A stretch of 64,000 nucleotides of DNA from Rugalucina vietnamica (GCA_964017185.1 OZ024883.1:40726395-40790394); one strand, 5' to 3'. Shown: positions 32,859-46,343, counted from the stretch's first letter. Notes: generated by a model not told the origin, from the letters alone. Numbers and translations are program-made.

Positions 32859-35855
32859 GTAAGATGATTTTAAGTACAAAGTAAAGGTAGTTTGGGCCCA
32901 ACCGTTGGAAATCTTAGCAGATAAACTGCATTCCAACAGATTTATGAAATATGAGGCTTGACCTCAAAAATTATTTTCAAGTCCCCGGACTAAAAGTAAA
33001 GGTAGATATAATGCACCAGGATGGCGGGATCATGCGCGGATCCAGAAAATTTTCTCGGGCTGGGGAGGGGGGGGGGTCCAAATTCCCAGAAGGGGTCTGA
33101 CGGAAAATTTCTCAACATGGCAAAAATTATCCAAGGATAAATCTATGGCAATTCCAGAGGGGGTCCGGACCCCCTGTCGGACTGTCCCCCGATCTGGATT
33201 TGCCCATGGGGATACCCAGGGGGAATTTAATAGGCAAATTTGACAATGTGGTCTAATTCGGCTAGATTGCACTTTCTAGTCTAGATTACATTTGGCCGAT
33301 TCTGGTGAAGTAATCTAATTCCCCATCCCTAGGTCATGATGTTCTGTCTAACGCACTAGTCATTGGTAATCCCGCCCCACCCCACCCCCGGGGGAATAGT
33401 GAATCCCCGGGGACAGCTGATTGGTAAAACCATGGCTAATTTCCCCCGCTGTCCACTATCTTTTCATTTCACTGCCCTCTTTGACTATAATGCAAACACC
33501 GGATAGTTCCCCGGCACTGCCAGGGCTAAGCTTTGGTAAAAACCCCGCTCATTTCCACGCTATACCTTGCCCTGTCTGGGGGGGGGGGGGTGCCGGGGCT
33601 ACAAATGACTACAGTAGTGCTTAATTCTCAGGGGTTGGGATTTATAAATTGAAAACATTGACAGTAGTGCTTAATTCTCAGGGGTTGGGATTTATAAATT
33701 GAAAACATTGATAGGTGCATAAGCAATGATCAGGAACTGGCGTGATTAGAACCAAGTCCCAGCCTACAACCTATGTGGGAAAAACCAAATCCTGGGCTCT
33801 ATGTTCTTACTTTAAAAGCCAAAATGCACTTCTCGCTATTGCCTATTCTACCACAAGCCTGGGACAAGGTAAAAATAAAATGGTTGCTCCCGTATGTATG
33901 ACCCGGGATGTATGAATACCATTTTCTTGCACCTCAGATCGAGTTTTCTGCTCACTACTTTGAATTTTCTTTTAACTTAATTTCTGAACATCTGAAATCT
34001 GAGCATAAAATGACATTCAATTGTTTATTTAGTGGTGAAAGAACTTCTGATTTGAAACGAGCTAATTAAAGAGTTACTGATTTGAAACATTTTATTCATA
34101 ATTCTATAGCCGAGCAGTGATTGTCAGAATGACCCATCCCATACCCAGCGTTGGAACAGTCTGGAGATAGTGAATGGATCGTACGGACAGGATGACTCAC
34201 TGTGTTAATGATATAGCGGAGATCAAGTTTGAACATCCTATACCTATTAGGGTGAGTCTTGTGACAAAAATTTAAGTCTCAAAATGATGTTTAAGTCTAT
34301 TCTCCTTGAAAATAAATCTTAAAATGCATCGCCATCCTCTGACAATAAACTGTACGGGGTGGCCCCCGTGGCCGAGTGATTAAGGTCGCTGACTTCAGTG
34401 CACTTGATCATTCGATCATCTCACCTAGAGCTGTGGGTTAAATTCGCATCTCCCTCGGGGCACGAGTCACATGTGGGACAAACCAAGTTCTGCTTGCGAG
34501 CGTGTCAGGTGGTTTTTCACCGGGTACTCCGGTTTTCGACCCACCTACCGATTGATTTGTCTCGATATGAGTGAAAAAGCTTGAAAGGGACGTAAAACTG
34601 AATCCAAAAAAAAAATAAACTGTAGTCAGTAATTATTTTTTTCTATCCAAAAGAATGACAACAAATGAAATCAAATTTATTATCAAAAATACATAAAACA
34701 AATTTATGCATTCAAAACAATGTTCAGTTAAGAATTTGAAAGTCGAATCATAATGAACATGATGAAAAAATAGCAAATTATTGAAGGAAAACTAATATTA
34801 TTGTTGCAAGGGGAAAAAAGTTTTTGATTTTGAAGATCATTAATAAATTTTTTGGGTAAGGCCATTTTTCTAGGGTCGGTCGAGTATGGGGAAACAAATA
34901 AAAATTTTAATTTTGGCCTAATCATAGTATCGATTATCACTTTGGGCATCGATTAACCAGCTCTACATATGAATGTTTTTCAAGACATTGGAAATTGATA
35001 CGTAATTTATGATGTGGCTGTAAGACATTGAAAATTGATACATATGATGCGGCTGTATGTTTTGCAAACACTGGCCAATGATGATTCTCTTTTCTCAGGG
35101 CAACCAAACAAAGTAACAGCAACCGAAGTCACCCCTTTCAAGTCTTCCACAAAACTGGGTAAGTTATTCTTATTTTTTTTTTTTTTTATAAGGAGATACA
35201 ATCAGGTTCCAAGCTTCATACACAACATTACATCTTTAAGGGAAAGTACAACTTACAAAAAATCTCACAATTAAGCAAACTGAGTCAGCAATCCTTTCCC
35301 AATTAAGTAGTGACTCAGAATATAACAATTTACCAAGTTACCAACCTAACAAAATTAAAGCAATATACATAAGAGTTGATCTCAGGTCCACTTCATTACA
35401 ACTTGGTCATGCTACTGATTAGCTATCGCACCTGGTAAAGCAAGAATTCACTTAGAAAATAGTCCGACCAAGGGAATGCAGGAAAAAAAAAAAATTTATA
35501 TTTTAAAATGGGCTAACAGTCCATGCCGTCCACACTTGCATAAATTAATTTTGTTTCTGTCTCAATTTTGTTTCAGTCTCGGAGTCAGAAGAAAACAAAC
35601 AGTACTTGCAACAGAAAACTCCAAGGTAATAGCATTTTTAAACACTTGTGTGAGGGATAATATGGTGTCACTATGATTAACCCACGGATTCCCATCTAAT
35701 GAACTCTTCCATCCTTAAATATTGGTAGAGTCCATTCCTGATTTTAGGGGTGCTAGGTGTAATTCATCAGGAAAACAAGTCTGTGCAATATATACCCCCT
35801 TAAACCCCACTTTCATATAGTAAAACTGGGGTTTGCAGGGGTATACCTATTTTTT

Positions 35856-37913
35856 AGCTCACCTGAGCCGTTAGGCTCACAAGGTGAGCTTATAGGATGG
35901 CCATGATCCGGCGTCCGTCGTCCGTCCGTCCGTCCACAATTTCAAAGATCTTCTCCTCTGAAACCGCTTGGCCAATCAAAGCCAAATTTTATATGAAGCA
36001 TCAATAGGAAGGGGGAACCAATGTGTATATAAGAAATCCAGGTCACATGACCAAGATGGCCGCCATGCCCATATATGGTAAAAACCCTTCAAAAATCTTC
36101 TCCAGAACCGGTGGACCGATTTCAACGAAACTTGGCATGAAGCATCAATGGCTGAAGCACTACAATATGTATATAAATCATGTCCCTGTGATGACCTTGA
36201 CCTATTTTACAGCAAGGTCAACATAGGTCACCAATGCATTTGAATGGGGAAAGCTTTTAAAATGTCATTTAAAGTTAAAGTCTTGCAGGAAATGGGCAGT
36301 AGGACAGTAAATTAATGATTCTGAAAAAAATTGGACCCCAGGGGCTCATATGCCCCCACCCCGGGGCAATATACATATATATCTCCATAATATTCAAACA
36401 TCTTCTCCTCTGAAACCACTTGGCCAATCAAAGCCAAATTTTATGTGAAGCATCAGGGATAATTTTGGGAGGGGCCATGGGCAAAATTGCCCTTTAATTT
36501 TCAAAATGGCCCCTTCTTTTTGAAATAATGGGCCGGTTTTATAATGTAAGTAGATAGGCAATAATGATTCTAGCCGAGCATTTTTCGTGAAATGGCCCCT
36601 TTCATTTTCAAGCCAACAATATCCCTGAAGCATTAATAGGAAGGGGTAACAAATATGTAGATAAAAAATCCAGGTCACACGACCAAGATGGCCGCCATGC
36701 CCATATATGGTAAGAACCCTTCAAAAATCTTCTTCTCCAGAACCGGTTGACCGATTTCAGCGAAACTTGACATGAAGCATCGATGGCTCAAGCACTACAA
36801 TGTGTATATAAATCATGACCCTGTGATGACCTTGACCTATTTTACGGCAAGGTCAACATAGGTCGCCAATGCATTTGAATGGGGAAAACTTTTAAAATGT
36901 CATTTAAAGTGAAAGTCTTGCAGGAAATGGGAAGTAGGACTGAATATTAATGACACTGAAAAAATTGGACCCCAGGGGCTCATGTGCCCCCACCCCGGGC
37001 AGGGATTTTTTTTGGGTGTCTCAGGGGCCGAAATAAGGCCCCATTCCCAATGAGATTTAGGTGACTTTTTTCCCAATTTGGAGAAAAAAATTCCCAATCA
37101 CAGCTGAAAATAATTTACTATAGGTCAATTCATTGTGAAACTCAAGCTCTGCTGTTTGAAATGCAGTTTAAATTTGATGTTATGCTATTATTAATGATTC
37201 TAAATGCATAAGCTTGATTAACTATGTCAACTTGGAAAATATTATCAACTTTGAATATTCTGAAAATTTCCCAAATTCGGGGTTTATGTCGCTAATTTTC
37301 CCAATCAGAAAGGCCCTAGGGCCCCTTCCCAAAATTGCCAAAAAAATCCCTGCCTGGGCAATATACATGTATATTTCCATAATATTCAAACGTCTTCTCC
37401 TCCGAAACCGCTTGGCCAATCAAAGCCAAATTTTATGTCATGCATCTATAAAATTGGGGAATCAATGTGTGCATAAATAATCTAGGTCACATGACAAAGA
37501 TGGTCGCCATGCCCATATATGGTAAAAACCCATCAAAATTCTTCTTCTCTGAAGCCAATAAACTGATTTCAAGGAAACTTGGCGTGAAGCATCGATGGCT
37601 AAAGTACTCCAATGTATATATCCAATGTATATATAGATCAAGACCCTGTGATGACCTTGACCAAGTTTATGGCAAGGTCAACATGGGTTGCCTATGCATT
37701 TGAATTGGGAAAACTGTTAAAATGTCATTTGAAGGGAAATGCCAGGAGGAAATGGGCAAATGGACAGAATATTGTCTGAAGAAAGAAAATGGCCTATGGG
37801 CTTCATCTGCCCCTGCACTGGAGTTAAATACCATAATATTCAAACATGTTTATTGGTATATGCAGCAGATCTCAGGTGAGCGTTTACAGGACCATTGGTC
37901 CTCTGGTCTTATT
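35856..37913 (+). mobile_element. AGCTCACC repeat (in copy 2)
   Basis: Same as 9480-11537, carried within the giant element. Confidence 0.7.
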
Positions 37914-38702
37914 TTTGCTTCAAAACATAGATTGTGGGTACTCGTTAGAACCACCTCGCTGAGGCGGTTCTAACGGGCAAGGTGGTTCTAACGTGTACCC
38001 ACAATCTATGTTTTGAGCAAAAATAAAAAAAATATCAAGATTTTTCTGATGAAATTTTCATTTTTTACAACTAATAAAAATCTCTGTTTATTACATGGGC
38101 AAATTTTCATAATGTTTAGTTTAATTTGATTTTGAAAACACAATAAAATTTTCTTTTTAATTTGCACAGTAAAAGGCAACAGTGGGGACCCTGATCTGGG
38201 TCTGAAGAGTTCTCCAACAGCAATAGTTAAAGGCTGTTGAACAATTTCACCCATCCTCAACAAGTGGTTATAATCTATGAGCAGAAGAAATATTTTAAGT
38301 AAGTGACATTTTCACATAGATCTTAATTTCAGATCTTAAAATGCTGTTAAGTTAAATGAATTAATTATTCATAGATCTGTTTATAATACACGATATATAT
38401 ACGAGACCAGGGTCATTCTACAGAAATTCTTCCAATATATGCTCCTTGATGAGACGCATCATGAGAAAACAATGTTTTACATATGCGAAAATTAAGGTGC
38501 AGATCAGCTTCGTGATTACTGCGAAGCTGATCAGCCCCTATTTTTTCCCTACATGGATAGTACAATTCTACTTTCTATGTCCAAAACTTCCAGCCTCTAG
38601 CCATCTTTTGTGGCTGTACAGCCCATGGCTTCTATCAGACCTGGGCAGAAACCACAACATTGGTTTTCTGTTGACGCGGCTCAACTGTGTTTCATAATTC
38701 AG

Positions 38703-39219
38703 TTCTAAGAAAACGAATCCGGAAACTCGAAGAGGACGTAAAGACCCTTAAGGATGATTTAAGGAGGATGACCAAGAAGTGTAGGAGGCTGGAAGAAAAG
38801 TTCGATGAAAAGACAGCAAAAACAGAGGCCCCATGCAAGAGCGCTCAATGAACCCAAAACCACACTGTCACAATCAATCAAAGAAATAAAAGGGGAAATA
38901 CCTTTGGAAGAATTTGATGAAACGGAAACAGAATGTTTGGCTGAAAAAGACATTAATGCAATCGTCAATGACAAGACAGATCCTGTAAAGAGATTTTAAG
39001 GCCTTTGCAAGGCAATATTTACTGAAGAGGAACTTAAGTTCTGCAGCCCAACAGGAAAAACAACTACCAAGTGTGGGGAAGGCCCCCTCTAGATAGGGGC
39101 AAACTGAAACAGTTGTTTGCCATTGCTGAACAGCATTTACAATTTATGACAAGGGAATGTCCCATAAAAATTTGAGAATTTCCAAAAGGTTCTTAGACGA
39201 AAGTGAACAACTGTTTTAG
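38703..39219 (+). pseudogene. Captured gene, coiled coil plus BEN-like exon (in copy 2)
   Basis: Same as 12327-12843 with the same frame breaks, so the gene was already broken when the giant element moved. Confidence 0.5.
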
Positions 39220-40340
39220 TTTACCTTTATTAGCACTTGGTGAGTATTAGTATATATATAGGTAAGGATCCGGCGTCTGTCGTCCATCCATCTGTTCACT
39301 TATTGATTATTGTTGTTTCAAAAGTTTAGTTCTTTGAAGTTTTCATATAAAGGTAAATGCACCTATAAAGCTTGTAGTTATTTATATTGTATTACCAGTG
39401 TTAATGAAAACCAAATTATGAAACTGAACTGTACTGTTAACGCCTTAACGGTCAGAGATCTCCACAAAAACAAAAATTACATTCAAATGTTCAGTCATGT
39501 TCATCCAGATTAGTTATGTTCTCTATGAATATGTCATGAAAATCATAAGTTACAGTAAATTTTCATGAACGGCTTTCAAATGACAATGTTTTTAGCTCAC
39601 CTGAGCCTTTAGGCTCACAAGGTGAGCTTATAGGATGGCCATGATCTGTCGTCGTCCACCATTTTCAAAGATCTTCTCTGAAACCCCTTGGCCGATCAAA
39701 GCCAAATTTTATATGAAGCATCTATGGGAAGGGGGAACCAATGTGTTTATAAATAATCCAGGTCACATGACCAAGATGGCCACCACACCGATATATGGTA
39801 AAAACCCTTCAAAATTCTTCTCCAGAACCACTGGACCGATTTCAAAGAAACTTGGCATGAAGCATCGGGAACTGGAGTACTACAATGTGTTTATAAATTA
39901 TGACCTTTGGATGACCTTGACCTATTTTATGGGAAGGTCAACATAGGTCACGCATGCATTTGAATGGGGAAAATTGTTAAAATGTCATCTGAAAGGAAAA
40001 AAATTGCAGGAAATGGGCAAATGGACTGAAGATATGTGATTCTGAAAAAATCTGTAATTTGGTAGAAATTTCAATGATCAAATTGATCATACCAATGCAT
40101 TTTTTTTTCTGAAATTTTGCTGAAATACCAGTGCTATTTCACTGAAATTTCAGTGTGATTTTTGGTGAAATTTCACCGAAATTACAGTGATAAATTAGTC
40201 AATATTTTAGCAGAATTTCGGTGAAATTCTGCTGGAATTACACTGTAATTACAGTAATAATTTGGATGATATTTTAGCAGAATTTCAGTGAAATTATTTC
40301 AGTGAAATTCCACTGAAATTACAGCACCTTTTTCACCTGG

Positions 40341-41074
40341 GTGGAAACAAACTGGTAATACACAAAAGATAACTGGTAATACACTGGGAGTATACTGGAA
40401 ACAAACTGGTAATACACTGGGAGACAACTGGTAAGACACTGACAATAGACTGGTGTCAAATACTACATTCTGGTGACACTTGCAATAGACTAGAAGCAAA
40501 CTGGTAATACACTGGAATAGCTACACTGGAAGCCAGCTGGTAACATGTTGGCAATACACTGGCAATAAACCTTTATGGATTTTTATTGCCAGTGTATTGC
40601 CAGACCCCTTTAATACCAGTCTATTACCGGATATCTACCAGCCCCCAAAAAAGCTGGCAATACTATGGTAATAGGCTGGAAAATACCAAATACAGTCTAT
40701 TACCATAGTACTACCAGCCTATTGCCAGTTATCCAGCCTATTGCCAGACTGTTGCCAGACTATTGCCAGATTTTCCGCCTATTGCCAGCCTGTTGACAGT
40801 CTGTTACCAGCTAGTTATAACTAAAATATATTTTTTGGAAAGATAAAAAACCTCAAGTTTTATCAACGACAGTCTATTACCAGTGTATTGCCAGCATATA
40901 ACCAGCATCATCCAACCCTGGCAATAAACTGGTACATAACTGGCAACACTCTGGTAACAAGCTGGCAATCTGGTAATCATCTGACAATAATGTGGTAATA
41001 CACTGGCAACAGATTGGCAATAAACTGGTAATAGACTGGTAATGGACTTGCAATGGACTGGTAATACACCTAAT
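40341..41074 (+). repeat. Right subterminal array (copy 2)
   Basis: Same sequence as 13965-14698 at offset 26376. It ends eleven bases before the right terminus. Confidence 0.85.
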
Positions 41075-41085
41075 TTTCATAAGGG
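41075..41085 (-). repeat. Right TIR of giant element
   Basis: TTTCATAAGGG. Copy 1 has the same terminus at 14699-14709. Beyond this point the two copies diverge completely, which fixes the boundary. Confidence 0.75.
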
Positions 41086-41230
41086 CAGGCTTGAAATTTT
41101 GGCTATAAGTAGAAGAGGAATTGTACTATCCGAGTAGTGAAAACAAAGGTGCTGATCAGCTGTGCAGTTACAGTTACTGCACAGCTGATCTGCGCCTTTG
41201 TTTTCACATATGCAAAAATCTGGTTTTCTC
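41086..41230 (-). mobile_element. GAGCCGCC-type MITE, right half
   Basis: It starts CAGGCTTGAAATTTTGGC and continues with TTGTACTATCCGAGTAG, the GATCAGCTGTGCAG hairpin and TTTGTTTTCACATATGC. This is the exact continuation of the half ending at 26073. The outer terminus is degraded after GGTTTTCTC. Confidence 0.8.
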
Positions 41231-42016
41231 TGAATTTTCAAGCCAGATTTTTTACTGGCACTATTGTTTTGGAGTCTGAGAATTTGCAGTTTTGGAAGAA
41301 AGAATATTTAAATTGACAGTTAAACCCCCTGTGGTACATAGATTTACAATAATGGGATGCATTTCTTCAAGGGCTATGACAGTTAACAGTCTAATTCAAT
41401 TAAATTTGAATACTGATGCCTTGTGAATTTTGTTCTTTCAGACTCAATAATGTTTTGCATGAGCCTCTTTCAGAAAAAAGCTGCATTATTGTTAATTGCA
41501 AAAAACAATGTCACAGACAAAATGGCTGAAATTTGCTCCTTGCAAGCTTGTTTATGGCTTAACATCCCAGTTAACATTTTTGGTGATGCAACGAAAGAAA
41601 AAGCTCAATTGCATATGTTTAGTGATACAGGGGGTAAGGTATCTTGTTAAAGCTAGTAGGACCCCAGTAAAACAGCAGCAATTGTACAGGGATGAAACAA
41701 AGCTTTGTTTGTTTTGTGGTTTAATGTCCCAGCCAAAAACTTTTCAGTCAGGTTGGGAAACACTGAAGATAAGTATTCTTATGACAAGCTTAAGAAAACC
41801 TAGCTTAAAAACAGCTCCGATCAGAAAAAAAATAAAATTATTGACGGCTCATGACTAATGCACCAGTCATTTGTAACCACTGCCTCCCCACCTACGGGGA
41901 TGGGCGGGGACAGCAACTTTTTGCAAAATAAAGCCCTGCTATAACCCCCGCACTATGGGGACATATGGGAGGTAAAAACACTGCTCTTTTTCCCCCACCC
42001 CCGGGGACAGGTAAAA

Positions 42017-43580
42017 CTAGAATTGTCAGAGGATCTGACTATAGCCCCGCTTCTGAGCTTTTTGCTAGGGAGAGACAAACAATGATGGGCAACAATGCCA
42101 AGTTAGATCTTGTTAATGTTGATGCACATAAAAAGATTAATCAGATTCTGACAATTTGTTCTCAAGGTATTGAGCAGAAACAAAATTCTGACATCAATCA
42201 AGGGCCAAAACTCTGTTAAGATTTTGCAAAAAATGACTGGCAACAATCCCAAGCTAGATCTTGTCAATGTTGATGTGCATACAAAATTTGGTCAGATTCT
42301 GTCAATTCATTCTCAATACATTGAGTGGAATCTATATTCTGACGTCAATCAAGGGCTGTTACTCCGTCAAAATTTTGCGAAAAATGACAGGCAATGTTGC
42401 TAAGCTAGATCATGTCAATGTTGATGTGCATATAAAATTTGGTCAGATTCTATCAATTTGTTCTCGAGATATTGAGCGGAAACAAAATTCTGACGTCAAT
42501 CAAGGCCCATAACTGCGTAAAAATTTTGCGAAAAATGACAGGCAAAAATCCCAAGCTAGATCTTAACAATGTTGATGCGCATATTAATTTTGGTCAGATT
42601 CTGTCAATTTGTTCTCGAGATATTGAGCGGAAACAAAATTCTGACGTCAATCAAGGGCCGTAACTTTTGTCAAAATGCTATGAAAAATGACAGGCAACAA
42701 TCCCAAGCTAGATCTTGTCAATGTTAATGTGCATACAAAATTTGGTCAGATTCTGTCAATCGGCTTTCAAGATATTGAGCGGAAACGAAATTCTGACGTC
42801 AATCAAGGGCCATAACTCAGTCAAAATTTTGCGAAAAATGACAGGCGACAATCCCAAGCTAGATCATGTCAATGTTGATGTGCATACAAAATTTGGTCAG
42901 ATTCTGTCAATACGTTCTCGAGATATTAAGTGGAAACGAAATACTGAAGTCAATCAAGGACCGTAACTCTGTCAAAATTTGGCCAAAAATGACGGGCAAC
43001 TATCCCAAGCTAGATCTTGTCAATGTTGATATGCACACAAAATTTGGTCAGATTCTGTCAATTTGTTCTCAAGATATTGAGCGGAAACGAAATTCTGACA
43101 TCAATCAAGGGCCATAACTGAGTCCAAATTTTGCGAAAAATGACGGGCAACAATCTCAAGCTAGATCATGTCAATGTTGATGTGTCTATAAAATTTGGTC
43201 CGATTATATCAATTTGTTCTCGAATTATTGAGCGGAAACGAAATTCTGACGTCAATCAAGGGCCATAACTCCGTCCAAATTTTGCGAAAAATGACGGGCA
43301 ACGATCTCAAGCTAGATCATGTAAATGTTGATGTGCATATAAAATTTGGTCAGATTCTATCAATTTGTTGTCGAGATATTGAGCGGAAACGAAATTCTGA
43401 TGTCAATCAAGGGCCGTAACTCTGTCAAACTGATGCCAAAATGACAGGCAACAATCTCAAGCTAGATCATGTCAATGTTGATGTGCATATAAAATTTGGT
43501 CAGATTCTATCAATTTGTTCTCGAGATATTGAGCGGAAACGAAATTCTGACGTCAATCAAGGGCCATAACTCCGTCAAAA
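42017..43580. mobile_element. CTATAGCCCCGC element with 151-bp satellite, right end missing
   Basis: It opens CTAGAATTGTCAGAGGATCT and TATAGCCCCGCTT as at 20233. About ten units follow with CAAGCTAGATC and GATATTGAGCGGAAAC, mostly at a 151-bp step. It stops after CCATAACTCCGTCAAAATT with no GGGGCTATA terminus, so it is truncated. Confidence 0.8.
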
Positions 43581-44047
43581 TTACATCAGGTGTTAACATG
43601 TATGTTACCATGGCAACAATTTTAATTGAACGGGTACCCATTTTTCAGTCACGTTTTTAAATTGCCTGGCAACTTGCCAAGAATTTAAGATCAAAGTTAT
43701 GATCAACAAAACATTATTTTCTTTTAGAAATTTTACTTTATAACATAACAAGACAAGAATTGTTTTGCAATATAATTAAAATTCATGTTTCTATCCCCCA
43801 AATTCACTTAAGAACTTGCATTTTTTCACTTTAGGAACTCATTTATGACCACTGAATGTACATCGATTCAAGGAGGGAATAAGCTCTCACTAGGATTTTG
43901 AGAGCAAGATTCTAAGAATACTTCACTGGAAAAAAGTTGGAGTCAGAAATGAAAACTTGGAGTTTGACCATGAAAACTTGGAGTTTTACCCTTAATAATA
44001 TATTTCAATTTTTTTTTCAACAAGGATTCCACTGAAAATTTGCTCAT

Positions 44048-44056
44048 GTCCATTTT

Positions 44057-44087
<31 letters not shown>

Positions 44088-44106
44088 TTTTTTTTTTTTT
44101 TTTTTT
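44048..44106. repeat. (TTTA)n followed by poly-T
   Basis: About eight ATTT units then about 20 T, just before the pyrimidine tract of the candidate exon at 44134. Confidence 0.85.
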
Positions 44107-44133
44107 ACAAAAGCCAATACTTGTTTTTTCCAG

Positions 44134-44323
44134 ACGTAACAAAATTGTTAGAGAATACTGAAGTAGAAGCAGCCAAAATTTATAAATTAAGGTTTTTATC
44201 ACACATGAAGGCAATTAAGACCAATACCGATGCCAGGAGACTGCTGAATATTCATTACAAAGAAAAATGCTTGTGCTTTAAAGGGACCGATGTAATGTCA
44301 TTAGTTTTCGTGGCCGTAGAAAG
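44134..44323 (+). CDS. Candidate captured internal exon, unknown
   Basis: Acceptor CTTGTTTTTTCCAG, then a fully open 190-bp frame reading VTKLLENTEVEAAKIYKLRF and TNTDARRLLNIHYKEKCLCF, then donor GTGTGT. The composition is soluble and helical, unlike the AT-rich noise around it. It sits inside the 3.4-kb Harbinger-like element, so it is either a piece of that family's own gene or a captured host exon. No family is recognised. Confidence 0.45.
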
Positions 44324-44639
44324 GTGTGTTTTTTCTCTTCTTTTCTGCCGATTTTTCTTTCAGAAGTTCTTAAAAACAATTGACATTGTGATTCATTCTC
44401 TCATTCAGAGAATTTTTATGCAAATAGTAGAGGAAACATGTGCAAAAAACGGAAAATCGCACAAGAAAACGATCTCTCTATTGTGTTAATTGTTCCGTCT
44501 CTGTAGCGAATTACGACGAGCATATTTGCGTAGACTTATTTCACTGCAGTGTATTATCGCTAACAATATATTTTAACTTCATCATGTTTTCCTATCATTC
44601 CTATGAACTAACACAAATTTGTGATCCGTGAAAATTGAC

Positions 44640-45150
44640 CTGTCAATCTCCATCAACAAAAACTTGATCGTCAGCTTACTGCGCTCTGATTGGCTAAGGG
44701 CACAATTAGTTCACGCCTACTGCTTCCCCATGTCAGTGGCACGTACGTGTCGGTCACTAGCTTGACCTTTGAACAATGTCTAGCGGCTACGATGCCTTGA
44801 TCTCTCGGCAGTAGCTAATTTTCTCACCTAATTTATGGAAAATTTTGGACGCGTCGCTAGAAACAAACATGGCGTAATGCGCGAGAATCCACGGCAGTGA
44901 ATTTTAGGCGTGCGAAACGCAAAACACGCGTAAAAATACGCCCTTATTGGAGTTATGGAGAGCACAAAAGCAGCTGCGGGAATGGGTATTTTTGTTAAAA
45001 ATATTGATAGAATTTTCTCACTTTTGTTTTTGCTTCGAAGCCACCATCTTTGAAATGTCCTCGGGAGATTTCTTCGTTACTGCTCTGCTAAAAGACGACC
45101 ATCGCTCCGGTAAAACACGCGTAAAACACTGCTATTTTTCCGGCCCATTC
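44640..45150. promoter_or_regulatory. CpG-rich promoter-like segment in TIR element
   Basis: CpG density rises sharply (GACGCGTCGCTAG, GGCGTGCGAAACGC, AACACGCGTAAAA), with an inverted CCAAT box CTGATTGGCT at 44686. On the minus strand AAGATGGTGGC near 45045 resembles a YY1-type start. It looks like a captured gene 5' end. Direction and activity are unknown. Confidence 0.35.
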
Positions 45151-46111
45151 CACAGCTATCGCCCCGCTATTTTGGCGCCAAATCACTATCCCAGCACTTA
45201 CACGGCCCTGCCGGGGCACTCAATAGGTAATTACCCCGCTCATTAGCCCGGCCATTCCCCGGCTATCCCCGTAGGTGGGGGGGCAGTGGTTACAAATGAC
45301 TGGTGCATAACCCTTGATTCCAAAGCATCCATGGACATTTTTTCAATTACTGCTCAGAGTTTTTTGGCATGTCAGAATGTCAGGCATTGTTGTTAGAACT
45401 CTGAAGTTGCTTTTGACAGTTTTTCAATTTATCCCTGAAGAAAACAGCAAAGAGCATTTAAAAAAGCATGAGATGAGATGTGTCATGAGAAATCCTACTG
45501 GAAGTGTTTCCATTTTCCAACTAGGTCAGGCATAGTTTTCCCTAGCTGTACATACACCAAAGCTGATGTGAAAGCAGCACTTGTTGTTTTATCCACAGAA
45601 AATTATATACACCTAGACCACTTTATAACACGGCTCATTACAACATGGTTTTGGATATAACACTGATCATAATGATTGTTGGACTCCAAATGTACTATTT
45701 TTGCTTTATGTCTATACATTTTACTCTCGTTATAATACAGATTGGATAGCTAGCATGGAAATTGGCTTGGACCCCAGCAATAGTGTTATAAAGAGGTTGA
45801 GGTGTAGTTACTGTTCTGCTAGTGCCTTTGATTCTAATATTGTATGCAAAAAACAGGTTTGCACATGATATGGCTCATATTGAAATCTGAACTTGACATG
45901 GCTTTGCAATTTAGAATGCTCCTAAAATTGAGATTCAAGGAACTTCTGTTTAGCAGTATTTAAACCCATTTTAACTGATGCTCTCATAATTATTCAGATG
46001 AACAAATATATGTTAGTCATATCATGACAAAAAGCTGTTTTTGCCAAAGCAAATGCTCATTTATAATCAGCTGTTCACTGATAAAATGCATTACTATGTA
46101 TAGGAAGCAAA

Positions 46112-46343
46112 TGAGCCGCCCCATGGGAAAACCAACAATTTGCATTTGCATATGCGAAAACAAAGGCGCAGATCAGCTTCGCGGAAACCGCAAAGCTGAT
46201 CAGCGCCTTTGTTTTCGCTACACCAATTTTCTTCTACTTAAATCCGAAATTTCAAGCTTCTAGCTCTTTTCTGTGCTTGTACAGCCGGTTTGTGTCGGAC
46301 CTGTTCGGAAACAGCATTGTTGGTTTTCTCACGAGGCGGCTCA
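46112..46343 (+). mobile_element. GAGCCGCC-type MITE
   Basis: TGAGCCGCC and GGCGGCTCA ends with inner GGGAAAACCAACAATT / TTGTTGGTTTTCTC. The central palindrome is GATCAGCTTCGCGG / CCGCAAAGCTGATC. It is one of the best copies. Confidence 0.85.

Larger units (their letters stand above)
26074..41085 (+). mobile_element. Giant 15.0-kb TIR element, copy 2 (complete)
   Basis: It begins CCCTTACGAAACAGGT and ends ACCTAATTTTCATAAGGG. The reverse complement of the right end starts CCCTTATGAAAA, giving an imperfect TIR of about 11-18 bp. The flanks are two halves of one MITE (25991-26073 and 41086-41230), with CA on both sides. Counting CA once rebuilds the spacing of the MITE copy at 52077 exactly. 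A 2-bp target duplication is therefore likely. Named superfamilies with 2-bp duplications include ISL2EU and EnSpm/CACTA, but no transposase was seen to decide. Internal features equal those of copy 1 plus 26376. Confidence 0.85.
41859..45307. mobile_element. Harbinger-like 3.4-kb TIR element with captured exon
   Basis: It starts TGCACCAGTCATTTGTAACC and ends with the complementary GTTACAAATGACTGGTGCA; the TIR is about 40 bp. TAA repeats directly at both sides, the 3-bp duplication expected of PIF/Harbinger. Inside are a nested 151-bp satellite element, a spliceable exon (44134-44323) and a CpG-rich segment. Small relatives at 57979 and 6976 share the ends. No Harbinger transposase or MADF-like protein was recognised. 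Confidence 0.8.

Noticed and set aside
1-41085. 26-kb tandem (segmental) duplication as the explanation of the repeated block
   Set aside because: Copy 2 ends are complementary and lie exactly inside a split MITE. A tandem duplication would not rebuild an empty target site. It remains formally testable with sequence left of the window.
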